Below, in pieces: positions 1-7,666 of a DNA stretch of 56,298 bases. Within the stretch, counting starts at the first letter, position 1; the number at the start of each line of letters is the position of its first letter. A program made the position numbers and the translations under genes. The notes under the pieces were generated by a model that ran no database searches, had not been told where the DNA came from, and saw only the letters and a list, made by a program, of their open reading frames with translations. The DNA is from Bacteroidales bacterium (GTDB taxonomy: Bacteria > Bacteroidota > Bacteroidia > Bacteroidales > Tenuifilaceae). The DNA lies in the NCBI GenBank assembly GCA_013376985.1, contig JACABB010000002.1:1-56298 (forward strand). Reading direction: 5' to 3'.

Positions 1-303
1 AGCAACAAACATTTCAGAAGATATTACCATTAAATTTGTCCATTAAGCCTAATTAACTTAAGTTGATGCTAAACCCGAACCCACAACCTAATAAACTATC
101 GCATTTTGCGATAGGGGGCATTACACCCAAGAGTTCCTAACTTTTTAACGGGTTGAGAACTATAGGGTATAAACTTTGGGAGGTGATGGATGGTAGGAGA
201 TGTGTTGAGAGAACTTACAATATGAGATGGAGCTCAAGATGTGGCTTTGATATAACTACCTACTAGCATAAAAAAGTCCGCTAATTAAGTTGTATTTAAA
301 ACT
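1..303. other. Gene-less left edge with a TATCGCA palindrome
   Basis: No coding region is recognised. Positions 96-114 hold the perfect hairpin CTATCGCATTTTGCGATAG (8-bp arms, TTT loop), followed by a G-run. The same hairpin occurs at 3675-3691, 38595-38611 and, with loop CTT, at 38679-38695. The remaining sequence is AT-rich and leads into the radical SAM gene. Confidence 0.6.
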
Positions 304-1437
304 ATGGAAACAGAAATAAAACAAGTATTATTAACATGTCCTGCCACAACTATAACACCGATAATTAAGGTCGTAGGAGAAAATTGCAACATAAAATGCG
401 ATTATTGTTATTACAATGAAAAAAATCAGCATCATAGCATTAAACAAATTATGACTCATGATATTTTGGACTTATTTATTTCAGAATATTTGAATTTATT
501 TGGAGGGGAAGTTGATTTTATTTGGCACGGAGGAGAACCACTACTTGCAGGAATAACTTTCTATCGTGATATCCTCGAAATACAACAACTATATAGCAAA
601 GAACATAAGATATGTAATGCAATACAAACAAACGGAACACTAATCAATGAACAATGGGTGGAGTTTTTTAAAACAAATAATTTTCAGGTAAGTATTAGTT
701 TGGATGGTATTGAAAAGTGTCACAATCGGTTTAGAAGGGACAATGCAGGGAATGGAACATTTGCAAAAGTAATAGATGCTGTATGGTTATTAAGAAAATC
801 TGGAATTGAACCCAAAATATTGCAGACAGTTACAAAATCTTCTATTGCATACATAAGCGAAAATTTTAAATTTTTTGTAGAAGATTTAAAATTAAAAAAT
901 TGGGGGATAAATATCTTCATGGATGTTGAGATGACAAACCCTTTAATGAAAGATCAATCTCTTTCAAATGATGATTACTTTATTCTATATAAAACTTTAT
1001 TTGACCTATGGCTTGAGAGGAATGACCCCAAATTAATTATTCGAGAAATAGATGACTTCGTTTTTGGTGTTTTGGGAAAGAAAACTACGACCTGCTCAAC
1101 TTCTGGATGTTGCACCTCTTTTATGACTGTCAATTGGGATGGGTTTATAATTCCTACGTGTGATAATTTAGTTCCTAAAAATCTTCATATAGGTGAGAAT
1201 ATAAAAAACACCCATTTAGTTGACATTTTGAATAATCAAAAAAGGTTGGATTTTGCACAAAAAATAAATACGCTACCTTCTGATTGTAAAGAATGCGAGT
1301 GGATTCCAACTTGCTTTAATGGTTATAGTTACCATAGAACTAAGGGTGATATTATGAAGAATTCATATTGTATAGGACAAAAAAGAATATTTTCTTATAT
1401 AAGCGAACAGTTACATGAAATGAAGGCTATCGCATAA
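304..1437 (+). CDS. Radical SAM/SPASM domain protein, probable peptide maturase
   Basis: A 377-residue radical S-adenosylmethionine enzyme. The [4Fe-4S] motif CxxxCxxC is Cys28, Cys32 and Cys35 (CNIKCDYC). Further on are a GGEPLL motif and a TNGTLI segment, both typical of the sulfatase-maturase-like radical SAM group. The C-terminal third is a SPASM domain, with CSTSGCC, an NWDGFIIPTC segment and a final CKECEWIPTC cluster that would hold two auxiliary clusters. Enzymes of this architecture install sulfatase formylglycine or modify ribosomal peptides. No sulfatase is nearby, while a 58-residue peptide gene starts 50 bp downstream, so peptide modification is the better guess. The gene is AT-rich and sits in an accessory block. 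Confidence 0.85.
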   Translation: METEIKQVLLTCPATTITPIIKVVGENCNIKCDYCYYNEKNQHHSIKQIMTHDILDLFISEYLNLFGGEVDFIWHGGEPLLAGITFYRDILEIQQLYSKEHKICNAIQTNGTLINEQWVEFFKTNNFQVSISLDGIEKCHNRFRRDNAGNGTFAKVIDAVWLLRKSGIEPKILQTVTKSSIAYISENFKFFVEDLKLKNWGINIFMDVEMTNPLMKDQSLSNDDYFILYKTLFDLWLERNDPKLIIREIDDFVFGVLGKKTTTCSTSGCCTSFMTVNWDGFIIPTCDNLVPKNLHIGENIKNTHLVDILNNQKRLDFAQKINTLPSDCKECEWIPTCFNGYSYHRTKGDIMKNSYCIGQKRIFSYISEQLHEMKAIA

Positions 1438-1487
1438 ATAAGAGATATAAATAGTTAATTTTATTATTAATTTAATTCAGTGTAATT

Positions 1488-1664
1488 ATGTGTGAAAAAA
1501 TTCAAAATCCAGAACAAAAAATTGGAGTGAATGCAATGAACTCTATACTTGAACGTGCAAATTTGCGAAGTGCGAGTGGTGTAGAAACTCGCCTTTTTAC
1601 TCCCCATGTTTCAAATGGGAATGAAAGGGTCAGAGCAAATCATCAAAACTATAGTAGATCATAA
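1488..1664 (+). CDS. Small peptide, candidate RiPP precursor for the upstream radical SAM enzyme
   Basis: A 58-residue reading frame that starts MCEKIQNPEQ and ends NHQNYSRS. It begins 50 bp after the radical SAM stop codon and is followed 25 bp later by a strong hairpin terminator, so the two genes look like one transcript. It has no signal peptide or membrane segment. Its only cysteine is near the N-terminus, so a sactipeptide-type thioether in the C-terminal region is unlikely. The C-terminal half is rich in Asn, Arg and Ser and contains Tyr-Ser-Arg, which fits the aromatic-x-basic pattern of three-residue cyclophane substrates. The gene is supported by its context rather than by homology, and no named family is recognised. 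Confidence 0.55.
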   Translation: MCEKIQNPEQKIGVNAMNSILERANLRSASGVETRLFTPHVSNGNERVRANHQNYSRS

Positions 1665-1689
1665 TCTTTTTATAGTATGTTGTTCTATA

Positions 1690-1726
1690 AGAGGTTTAAA
1701 AATTTTTATTTAAACCTCTTTTTGTT
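1690..1726 (+). terminator. Rho-independent terminator after the radical SAM/peptide pair
   Basis: The arms AGAGGTTTAA (1691-1700) and TTAAACCTCT (1711-1720) pair perfectly over 10 bp and are followed by TTTTTG. This closes the radical SAM-peptide transcript before the next gene. Confidence 0.8.
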
Positions 1727-1753
1727 TTGATAATCATTTAATACGTATACATT

Positions 1754-2320
1754 ATGGAAGCAATAATAGGTTTTTTATTGGGGGTATTATCTTCTCTTGT
1801 TATTTGGATATTAACATCACAAATTTTAGTGCCAAAGATTCAGTTTTCAGGGCATATTTGTAGATATTATGTTGATAATATGAAATTAGCAGGTTATGAA
1901 TTTAAATTATGCAACAATGGGAGAAGAAATATATTTGATATAAATGTATATTTTAATATAAATATAAAAGGTCTTGTTTATCCTGATTTATACGAAAATT
2001 ATATCATTCCTATAGGTACATGTGAAAACAAAATCACAGTATTAAAACCCTCTAAAAAAGGGCTAACCATGTCTATTAATGCAGTCCAATTAAATCTGTT
2101 AGACAAAAAATATTTTCCAAAACATATTATAATGAAATGTAAAAATAAGCAACTAACATTAGACGATCTTTATGCTTTGGGAACAGATGTTTATGCTGAA
2201 ATCACTTTATTTGGATATGATAGTTATAGTGGGACTAAAAAGCATTTTTGTTCGCACAAATACAGATTAGAAAATATTATGAAAGGAGAATTTGAGCTTG
2301 ACTCATTGTTGGTTAAATAA
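1754..2320 (+). CDS. Hypothetical single-pass membrane protein
   Basis: A 188-residue protein that is not recognised. One hydrophobic segment at about residues 4-27 should anchor it in the inner membrane. The rest is polar with alternating hydrophobic positions, as in a beta-sandwich, and is rich in Asn, Lys and Tyr. Similar small anchored proteins are common in mobile or defence-related islands, but nothing here fixes a function. Codon use is as AT-rich as in the neighbouring genes of this block. The next gene starts 28 bp downstream on the same strand. Confidence 0.6.
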   Translation: MEAIIGFLLGVLSSLVIWILTSQILVPKIQFSGHICRYYVDNMKLAGYEFKLCNNGRRNIFDINVYFNINIKGLVYPDLYENYIIPIGTCENKITVLKPSKKGLTMSINAVQLNLLDKKYFPKHIIMKCKNKQLTLDDLYALGTDVYAEITLFGYDSYSGTKKHFCSHKYRLENIMKGEFELDSLLVK

Positions 2321-2348
2321 ATTAAATCTTTGAATATACATTAGTTTT

Positions 2349-2966
2349 ATGGAAAATTTTTATGGTAATAGTTATAATTTCTATTCTCAATCCTATTGGA
2401 AAAATAAATATAATAATCTTTTAACACCAAACGGTTTTACATATTATCCGAATGCAGAGTATAATTATCTTGTCCGTATAATTGACGATTTGAATAATCA
2501 ATACAAATGTAATATAATGGATGTATGTTGTGGGAATGGATTGCTTCTAAAACATTTAATGGAGCATTGTCGTTCTCAAATCATTCCATTTGGGATAGAT
2601 TTTATTAAACCTTCCATAAAACAAGCCGTTAAGGTTGTACACCCAAATTATAGAAACAATTTCTTTTTATCTAACGCTATTGAGTTTGATTTTTCAACAA
2701 ATGTTTTTGATTTCATATTATTAGACCCTTACCATTTCACAAATCAAGATTTAACAAGATTATTACAAACTCTAATCAAACAAGTTTCTAATAGTGTCAT
2801 ATTCTACACCTATGCTGATGTTTTAATCAACAACAATTTTAAAAGTGTTGTTGATTTTCCTGTATTGGCAAGATCAAGTAATATGAACATATTCAATTAT
2901 GATGAAATTTCTATTGCAGTGCTTAGTTCCTGTCGTTCTATTGTAACAGACTCCCCCATAATTTAG
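2349..2966 (+). CDS. Class I SAM-dependent methyltransferase-like protein
   Basis: A 205-residue protein. Residues of about 56-66 form a glycine-rich motif I, IMDVCCGNG, as in Rossmann-fold methyltransferases. An acidic residue follows in FGIDF after the second strand, and FDFILLDPYHF occupies the motif IV position. The N-terminus is rich in Tyr and Asn and carries no signal. The C-terminus lacks the usual final strands, so the enzyme is short for its family and may be divergent. The substrate is unknown. Lying in the same block as a radical SAM enzyme and a small peptide, it could act on the same product, but this is only inference from position. Confidence 0.55.
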   Translation: MENFYGNSYNFYSQSYWKNKYNNLLTPNGFTYYPNAEYNYLVRIIDDLNNQYKCNIMDVCCGNGLLLKHLMEHCRSQIIPFGIDFIKPSIKQAVKVVHPNYRNNFFLSNAIEFDFSTNVFDFILLDPYHFTNQDLTRLLQTLIKQVSNSVIFYTYADVLINNNFKSVVDFPVLARSSNMNIFNYDEISIAVLSSCRSIVTDSPII

Positions 2967-2998
2967 CGGGAAACACTATAAATACTAAATTTTAAAAT

Positions 2999-3517
2999 AT
3001 GAAAGAATTAGACAAGACAATTTTTGAGAAAAGGTTTGAATATCATATTGAGTTAACTAGACAACGTTGGCAATACTTTGCTGTGAATTTAGTACTGCAA
3101 GGAACATTATTGAATTTTTGGAAAGATTTTAAAGATCAGGAGATATTAATAAGGTTCATATGTTCTTTTGGGATTATATCAACTCTAGCTTTTGTTGTTC
3201 TTATTGGAAGAGCAAGACGGAGAATAAGAATTAATGCAGAGAAAGTTAACGAACAGGCAAAACAAAATATTCTTGAAACGGGGAAAAAGAAATCACCAGG
3301 GTTCTCTGGTGTTACAATTTGGTTAATCTTGACTACTCTAGTACTTGTAATTCCTTGGTTTTGTATTTTATGGGAACTTAAAGAATACTATTTCTTTATA
3401 TTTTTACTGATACCATTGTTATACATTATTGGATCAACTGAATTTTTACATGATTGGACGATTATAGATTGGATTTGGCCCAGTTCAACCAAGGCTGTAA
3501 ATAAAAAACACAAATGA
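2999..3517 (+). CDS. Small multi-pass membrane protein of unknown function
   Basis: A 172-residue protein. An amphipathic start (about residues 1-25, rich in Glu, Arg and Lys) is followed by hydrophobic segments at about 48-68, 103-124 and 129-147, with a weaker one near 26-42. A basic loop at about 69-100 (RARRRIR and a run of Lys) lies between the first and second strong segments and is probably cytoplasmic. The opening, with a Glu-Lys-Arg-Phe start and RQRWQYF, resembles small RipA/SLATT-like membrane proteins, but the match is too weak to name a family. The gene is the last of the AT-rich block that begins at 304. Confidence 0.5.
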   Translation: MKELDKTIFEKRFEYHIELTRQRWQYFAVNLVLQGTLLNFWKDFKDQEILIRFICSFGIISTLAFVVLIGRARRRIRINAEKVNEQAKQNILETGKKKSPGFSGVTIWLILTTLVLVIPWFCILWELKEYYFFIFLLIPLLYIIGSTEFLHDWTIIDWIWPSSTKAVNKKHK

Positions 3518-3526
3518 TTGAGTTCG

Positions 3527-3850
3527 GCGGCGGTTAGCAAAGCGTACCGCCGTCTTTCTATTACTACAAACTACGCCTGAGATCAAAACCAACAAAACTA
3601 CTAACCATTGCAAAAGCATCTGGTAATGGCATAATACCATAAAATCACACCAAAATCAAAAACCTTTGATAAGTTATCGCATTTTGCGATAGGGGGAGTA
3701 AATAAGGGATTAATTGGAGACGGAAGGTCGAAGTTAGACAATGCTTAAAATTTGAAAATGGGGGAATTTGAAGATTTGAAAATTAACCCAATAACCCCAC
3801 AACATCACCGCAACAACACAGCGAAACAGCATCACAGCAACACAATTACA
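3527..3850. repeat. Dispersed intergenic repeat, copy A
   Basis: This gene-less stretch is a composite repeat that recurs at 38490-38830. Shared parts in order are a GC hairpin ending in CGCC(G/A)TCTTTCTATT, the palindrome TATCGCA-N3-TGCGATA (here 3675-3691), a purine-rich GGAAG segment ending in GATGCTTAA or CAATGCTTAA, and a highly conserved block around 3760-3800 that contains TTGAAAATGGGGGAATTTG and ACCCCACA. The copy ends in low-complexity CACAGCAACAC-like sequence that runs to about 3895. No reading frame explains the conservation, so a non-autonomous mobile or recombination-prone element is the best guess. Confidence 0.65.
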
Positions 3851-3894
3851 CAGCAACACCGCATCACAGAAATACAGCACCACAATTACAAAGC

Positions 3895-5055
3895 CTACTG
3901 ATTCCTTATTTTATTAGCTATAACAAACCCAAATATCCCCGTCATTAAAATTCCCAACGAGGATTGTATAACATTAAGAATGGTTGTGCCTATAGTACCT
4001 GCTTTTAACTCTTCGGGTGTTTGCGCTATCATGTTAAAGAAGCTGCATAGGAACGAATACATTATTGAGTTTAATGGTACTATGAAATAGAGCAAACAGG
4101 CAAATATTGCAATTATGAAAATATACGCTCGTATTATTTTATATATGCTCTCGCCATAACCAAAAGAGCAATCGCAGAAATAGTTCCAGAGAATTTTCCG
4201 CATTATTGCCCTCCGCTCCTTGGATTTGAGCGTTAGCTTTAATTCGTTTCTCAAGCGTTTACGTTCGGCTCGCCGACCCTGAACGTATGCCCAGTTTGCA
4301 TCGCCTAAAAAACCATTGCCAGCCCAAAGCGCATTCAAGCTTTTAAAAATATTCTCGGCATGTTCCGGCATGGTAATTAATTCGTTGCTAAGATCGTTAG
4401 GTTCCCACTTTGCCTTTGCGCTTGTTTTTCTAACGCCCGGGCCATTCTCCCTCCATTCCACAAGGAATTTTTTGTAATTATTTTCATCCTGCTGTAGGAT
4501 AATACCATTTGCGATATTACTCTTTCTGATTATTGTCCCCTCAAACAGCGTGTAATTAAGGCTTGAATTGGCAATTGTTGCCTTGCTGAATATATTTATT
4601 TTTGAAAATTGTGCTCGGTAAAAATCGCAAAATGCGATTTTTGAACCCTCAAAAGTAGTGTTAGCTATCTCCGCATATCTAAAATCACTCCATTCAATTA
4701 TTGAGTTACGGAATCTACACTTATTCATTACCGTTTCGGCAAACGAAACCTTTGTAATTGTTGGCACTAGGTTATCCTCACTATATATCTGAAAGGAACA
4801 GCCGTCCATTACAGCATTATCAAATTGGATATTTTGAAGTCGGGCATCTGCAAAATCTACATTTTTAAGCTTGGCATCTTTAAAAATAGCATTAGAGATA
4901 ATCCTATCTTTTTGCTTCTCTTTTGAAAAAATTACATTGATAATAGTGCAACCTGTGAAATCTTTGCCATTTATGTCAATATCATATAAATCTAAATCTT
5001 CAAGATGTTTTTGTGCTATCAGCCGATCTAAGACATCAGAATTAATTCTTTTCAT
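3895..5055 (-). CDS. Pentapeptide-repeat protein with C-terminal two-helix membrane domain
   Basis: A 386-residue protein. Residues of about 30-185 are pentapeptide repeats of the A(D/N)LxN kind, for example FADARLQNIQF and FEGSKIAFCDF, which form a right-handed four-sided beta-helix. A charged linker follows (about 200-290). The C-terminus has two membrane helices (about 303-325 and 356-382) with a short hydrophobic segment between them. This arrangement resembles bacterial two-helix ion-channel domains fused to pentapeptide repeats, but no potassium filter (TVGYG) is present, so conduction is doubtful. The gene is transcribed alone. Its coding sequence contains the same ATCGCA-N3-TGCGAT core as the intergenic palindromes, at 4624-4638. 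Confidence 0.7.
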   Translation of the reverse strand: MKRINSDVLDRLIAQKHLEDLDLYDIDINGKDFTGCTIINVIFSKEKQKDRIISNAIFKDAKLKNVDFADARLQNIQFDNAVMDGCSFQIYSEDNLVPTITKVSFAETVMNKCRFRNSIIEWSDFRYAEIANTTFEGSKIAFCDFYRAQFSKINIFSKATIANSSLNYTLFEGTIIRKSNIANGIILQQDENNYKKFLVEWRENGPGVRKTSAKAKWEPNDLSNELITMPEHAENIFKSLNALWAGNGFLGDANWAYVQGRRAERKRLRNELKLTLKSKERRAIMRKILWNYFCDCSFGYGESIYKIIRAYIFIIAIFACLLYFIVPLNSIMYSFLCSFFNMIAQTPEELKAGTIGTTILNVIQSSLGILMTGIFGFVIANKIRNQ

Positions 5056-5560
5056 ATTATAATTGTATAAGTCAATTCCTAATTTGTTTTTAATTTAAAT
5101 TACAAGTTGCTGAATGCAAACAACTAGTTTATTGATTTACAACACTTAACTTTATTATAATTATCCATAATAACACCTAATGAAGAATAAATAATTAGTA
5201 TATAATCACCAAATGATCTCGTACCATCAGAAATGTCATCCGTTTTAATAATAACGAAGATATGAATTACTTTAGTTTAAAAAAGTCACCATGTGGAATT
5301 TGAACTTATTGATTAACCTATATCAATGATTTGCAGTGTTAAAGTAGTTGATTTAAAGGTATTTTCTGTAATTTCAGAATAGGCCAAATAACTTCTGATT
5401 TATATGGCATTCTACTATTGATTGCAATAGATAGGGTAGATTGGCGAGAAATATTGTAATCTTATCATATCAATTAACATTTCATCTACCACATATTCAG
5501 CACATTCATATTTTTGTTATATTTGATTATTAACATTTTTAAATTGAAATCGAATTAACT
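5056..5560. other. Intergenic stretch between divergent genes
   Basis: About 500 bp of AT-rich sequence without a convincing reading frame or structured RNA. The only recognisable signals are at its right end, where two TAnnTTTG motifs precede the APS kinase gene. Confidence 0.5.
5509..5525 (+). promoter_or_regulatory. Two overlapping Bacteroidota -7 motifs upstream of cysC
   Basis: TATTTTTG (5509-5516) and TATATTTG (5518-5525) both match TAnnTTTG and lie 35-50 bp before the cysC start. No good -33 TTG at 19-21 bp was found, so the assignment is tentative. Confidence 0.4.
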
Positions 5561-6085
5561 ATGTTACTCATCCAGTTTACAGGTCTTTCGGGTGCAGGGA
5601 AAACAACCATTGCTATGCTGGCAAAGGAAAAACTGTTAGCCAAAGGGATTCGCATTGAGGTAATTGATGGAGATGAGTATCGAAAAACACTTTGTAAGGG
5701 TTTAGGGTTTTCCTACAACGATAGGGTGGAAAACTTAAGACGTTTGGGATTTGTTGGCAAACTCCTGCTAAAACATAATGTAATATCAATAATATCAGCA
5801 ATAAACCCATTCGAAAGCATTCGAAAGGAGCTATCGGAAAGTTCAAAACAGGTTAAAACGGTTTGGGTAAATTGTAATATTGAAACACTAATTGAACGAG
5901 ATCCAAAAGGTCACTACAAAAGGGCTTTACTGCCCAATAATCATCCCGATAAGATATCTAATTTCACTGGAATTGACGATGTTTATGAAAATCCTATCAA
6001 TCCTGATTTAGTTCTTTATACAGATAAGGAAACTCCCGAAGAATCTGCCCAAAGGTTGGTTGATTTTATAACAAAAATTCGTTAG
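5561..6085 (+). CDS. cysC: Adenylyl-sulfate kinase (APS kinase)
   Basis: Phosphorylates adenosine 5'-phosphosulfate with ATP to give PAPS in the cytoplasm. The 174-residue length is normal for a single-domain enzyme. The P-loop is GLSGAGKTT (residues 8-16), followed by DGDEYRK, GFSYNDRVENLRR, an ISAINPFESIRK segment in the usual ISP-x-R position, RDPKGHY where most members have KGLY, and FTGIDDVYENP. All substrate-binding motifs are present. No sulfate permease, sulfurylase or PAPS reductase is beside it, so it may serve sulfation rather than assimilation or work with genes elsewhere. It is monocistronic, with its own promoter-like motifs. Confidence 0.9.
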   Translation: MLLIQFTGLSGAGKTTIAMLAKEKLLAKGIRIEVIDGDEYRKTLCKGLGFSYNDRVENLRRLGFVGKLLLKHNVISIISAINPFESIRKELSESSKQVKTVWVNCNIETLIERDPKGHYKRALLPNNHPDKISNFTGIDDVYENPINPDLVLYTDKETPEESAQRLVDFITKIR

Positions 6086-6233
6086 AGATTATCGTATCCT
6101 TGCATGTTTCTCTCTATATCGAACCACAAAACAATCTGATATTACCAACTCAGATTGTGCTTAAATAATGTTAAACTTATCTTTTAATAATCTTATAAAA
6201 ATAATCATTAACGCACTTCATTAATTGAACACT

Positions 6234-6266
6234 GTTAATTATATTTGTATTGTTAAAATAATTAAC
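6234..6266 (+). promoter_or_regulatory. Inverted repeat over the TetR-gene promoter, probable operator
   Basis: GTTAATTAT (6234-6242) and ATAATTAAC (6258-6266) are exact reverse complements with a 15-bp spacer. The left arm overlaps TATATTTG (6240-6247), a match to the -7 consensus, and the site ends 11 bp before the ATG at 6278. The position suits autorepression by the encoded TetR-family protein. AT-rich palindromes can arise by chance. Confidence 0.5.
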
Positions 6267-6277
6267 ACCTTAAAACA

Positions 6278-7381
6278 ATGAGCAATAAGATAATTCAAGA
6301 GAAAAGGATGAAGGGATACTTCATTCAAGCAGCAAAAGAGATGCTTAAGGGCGAAGGATTAAAAAATATTAGCGTTAGAAATATTGCCGATCAGGCTGGT
6401 TACTCCTACGCTACTCTATATAACTACTTTAAAGATATTAAGGATTTATTCTTTGAATGTGTTAACGATTTTCAGGATGAATGCGAGGATTTTATAAAGT
6501 TGGAAACTAAAAAAACACCCCAGGGAGTTGAAAAAATAAAGGCGATTATACGAGCTTACTCAAAGTATTTTATTCAATACCCAAATGTTTTTGAACTTTT
6601 TTACCTTGAGAAAATTTCAGACATTGATAACAAGCAGCCTACATCTGACCTTATTTGTAATTTTTTGGACAAACTTTGTGCTGAGGAATGGAACTATTGC
6701 ATTAAGGAGGATTTGGTAAATATTGTACAGGCAGAATCGATAAGAAGTATTATAAAATACCAAATACCCGGTTTGCTTTTACTTCATCTCAATAGAAGAA
6801 ATCCTGCTGATTATAACGATTTTCTGGTTTTACTAGACAAGCAACTCGATAAAATTATAAAAGTTGAAAAAACTGCCAAAAAGATAAAATTAACTGAACC
6901 CGAAATTTTAAATTTCATTTTTGGAAATTGCGATAAAAACGTCTGTTTCATCCATTATACAAAAGAAGAAAAAATTGCGAACAAAATTCTCACCGAAGGG
7001 TTCAGATACGTTGAATCGTTCTATAATACTGCCGAGCAAGTAACAAACGATAAACTCCATTTAACCCATAAGCATAATACTTATAAATTATATGGTAATT
7101 ATATTATTGTAATTAGCATATCTACAGATCTATATAATTTCTTTAATAATGAGATTAAAACGAATAAAATGAAAGTTTCTGTGGAAAATATTTTAACAGA
7201 GGACTCGCCAATTCTAAATGATAACAACGATTATATTTATTTTCTTCCCAAACAGTTTGTTAAAGGTTATTTAAATTATGAAACTGGGAAAATAGAAATA
7301 AACCCAGATTATAACCCAAATTATAATCCTCCGATTTTTAAGAAAAATCTTGAAGGTATAGCACAAATCAATAGTAATTGA
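6278..7381 (+). CDS. TetR-family regulator with an extra C-terminal domain
   Basis: A 367-residue protein, against about 190-210 for an ordinary TetR. Residues of about 8-55 form the DNA-binding helix-turn-helix (KNISVRNIADQAGYSYATLYNYF), shown here as the parts ISVRNIADQAG and YATLYNYF. Residues of about 70-195 are the helical ligand and dimer domain. After a lysine-rich linker, residues of about 205-355 form a second domain that begins with FIHYTKEEKIANKILTEGF, contains LYGNYIIVISI and ends near YFLPKQFVKGYLNYETGKI. The H-Y-T with an Ile-Leu-x-x-Gly-Phe helix recalls the start of ADP-ribosyltransferase-like folds such as DarT or KptA, but this is a weak resemblance. The protein may sense or modify a ligand through this domain. 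An inverted repeat overlaps its promoter. Confidence 0.75.
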   Translation: MSNKIIQEKRMKGYFIQAAKEMLKGEGLKNISVRNIADQAGYSYATLYNYFKDIKDLFFECVNDFQDECEDFIKLETKKTPQGVEKIKAIIRAYSKYFIQYPNVFELFYLEKISDIDNKQPTSDLICNFLDKLCAEEWNYCIKEDLVNIVQAESIRSIIKYQIPGLLLLHLNRRNPADYNDFLVLLDKQLDKIIKVEKTAKKIKLTEPEILNFIFGNCDKNVCFIHYTKEEKIANKILTEGFRYVESFYNTAEQVTNDKLHLTHKHNTYKLYGNYIIVISISTDLYNFFNNEIKTNKMKVSVENILTEDSPILNDNNDYIYFLPKQFVKGYLNYETGKIEINPDYNPNYNPPIFKKNLEGIAQINSN

Positions 7382-7384
7382 TCC

Positions 7385-7563
7385 TTAATAATTTTAATTA
7401 ACGTCAACTCAATGTAAGGTGTCATCCTGAATGAAGCGAAGGATCTAATCATCTAAAAGTTAGATGCTTCACTTCGTTCAGCATGACACAACAACAATCT
7501 AATAGTATATTTAGGATCAATATGTTATGCTTACGTCGAGCTGACGTTAATTAAAATTATTAA
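7385..7563. repeat. MITE-like palindromic element with 22-bp terminal inverted repeats, copy 1
   Basis: The ends 7385-7406 and 7542-7563 are perfect 22-bp inverted repeats (outer TTAATAATTTTAATT, inner ACGTCA). Inside is a long imperfect hairpin, 7419-7489, with arms GTGTCATCCTGAA and TTCAGCATGACAC. The hairpin core recurs at 40385-40453 and 54059-54127. No transposase gene or clear target duplication is seen. The hairpin may also end transcription of the converging genes on either side. Confidence 0.7.
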
Positions 7564-7666
7564 TTTCCATTATAATTGATTTATAGTATTATTAATGCAA
7601 GAAAGTGCTTATAAATTTGTTCTTTATTGTGCTGATTTTAGAATAAAAAAATAGTTCAAAAGATAA

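Noticed and set aside
3851-3895. Short tandem repeats of CACAGCAACAC as a minisatellite
   Set aside because: Units differ in length and sequence, so the stretch is low-complexity rather than a clean array.
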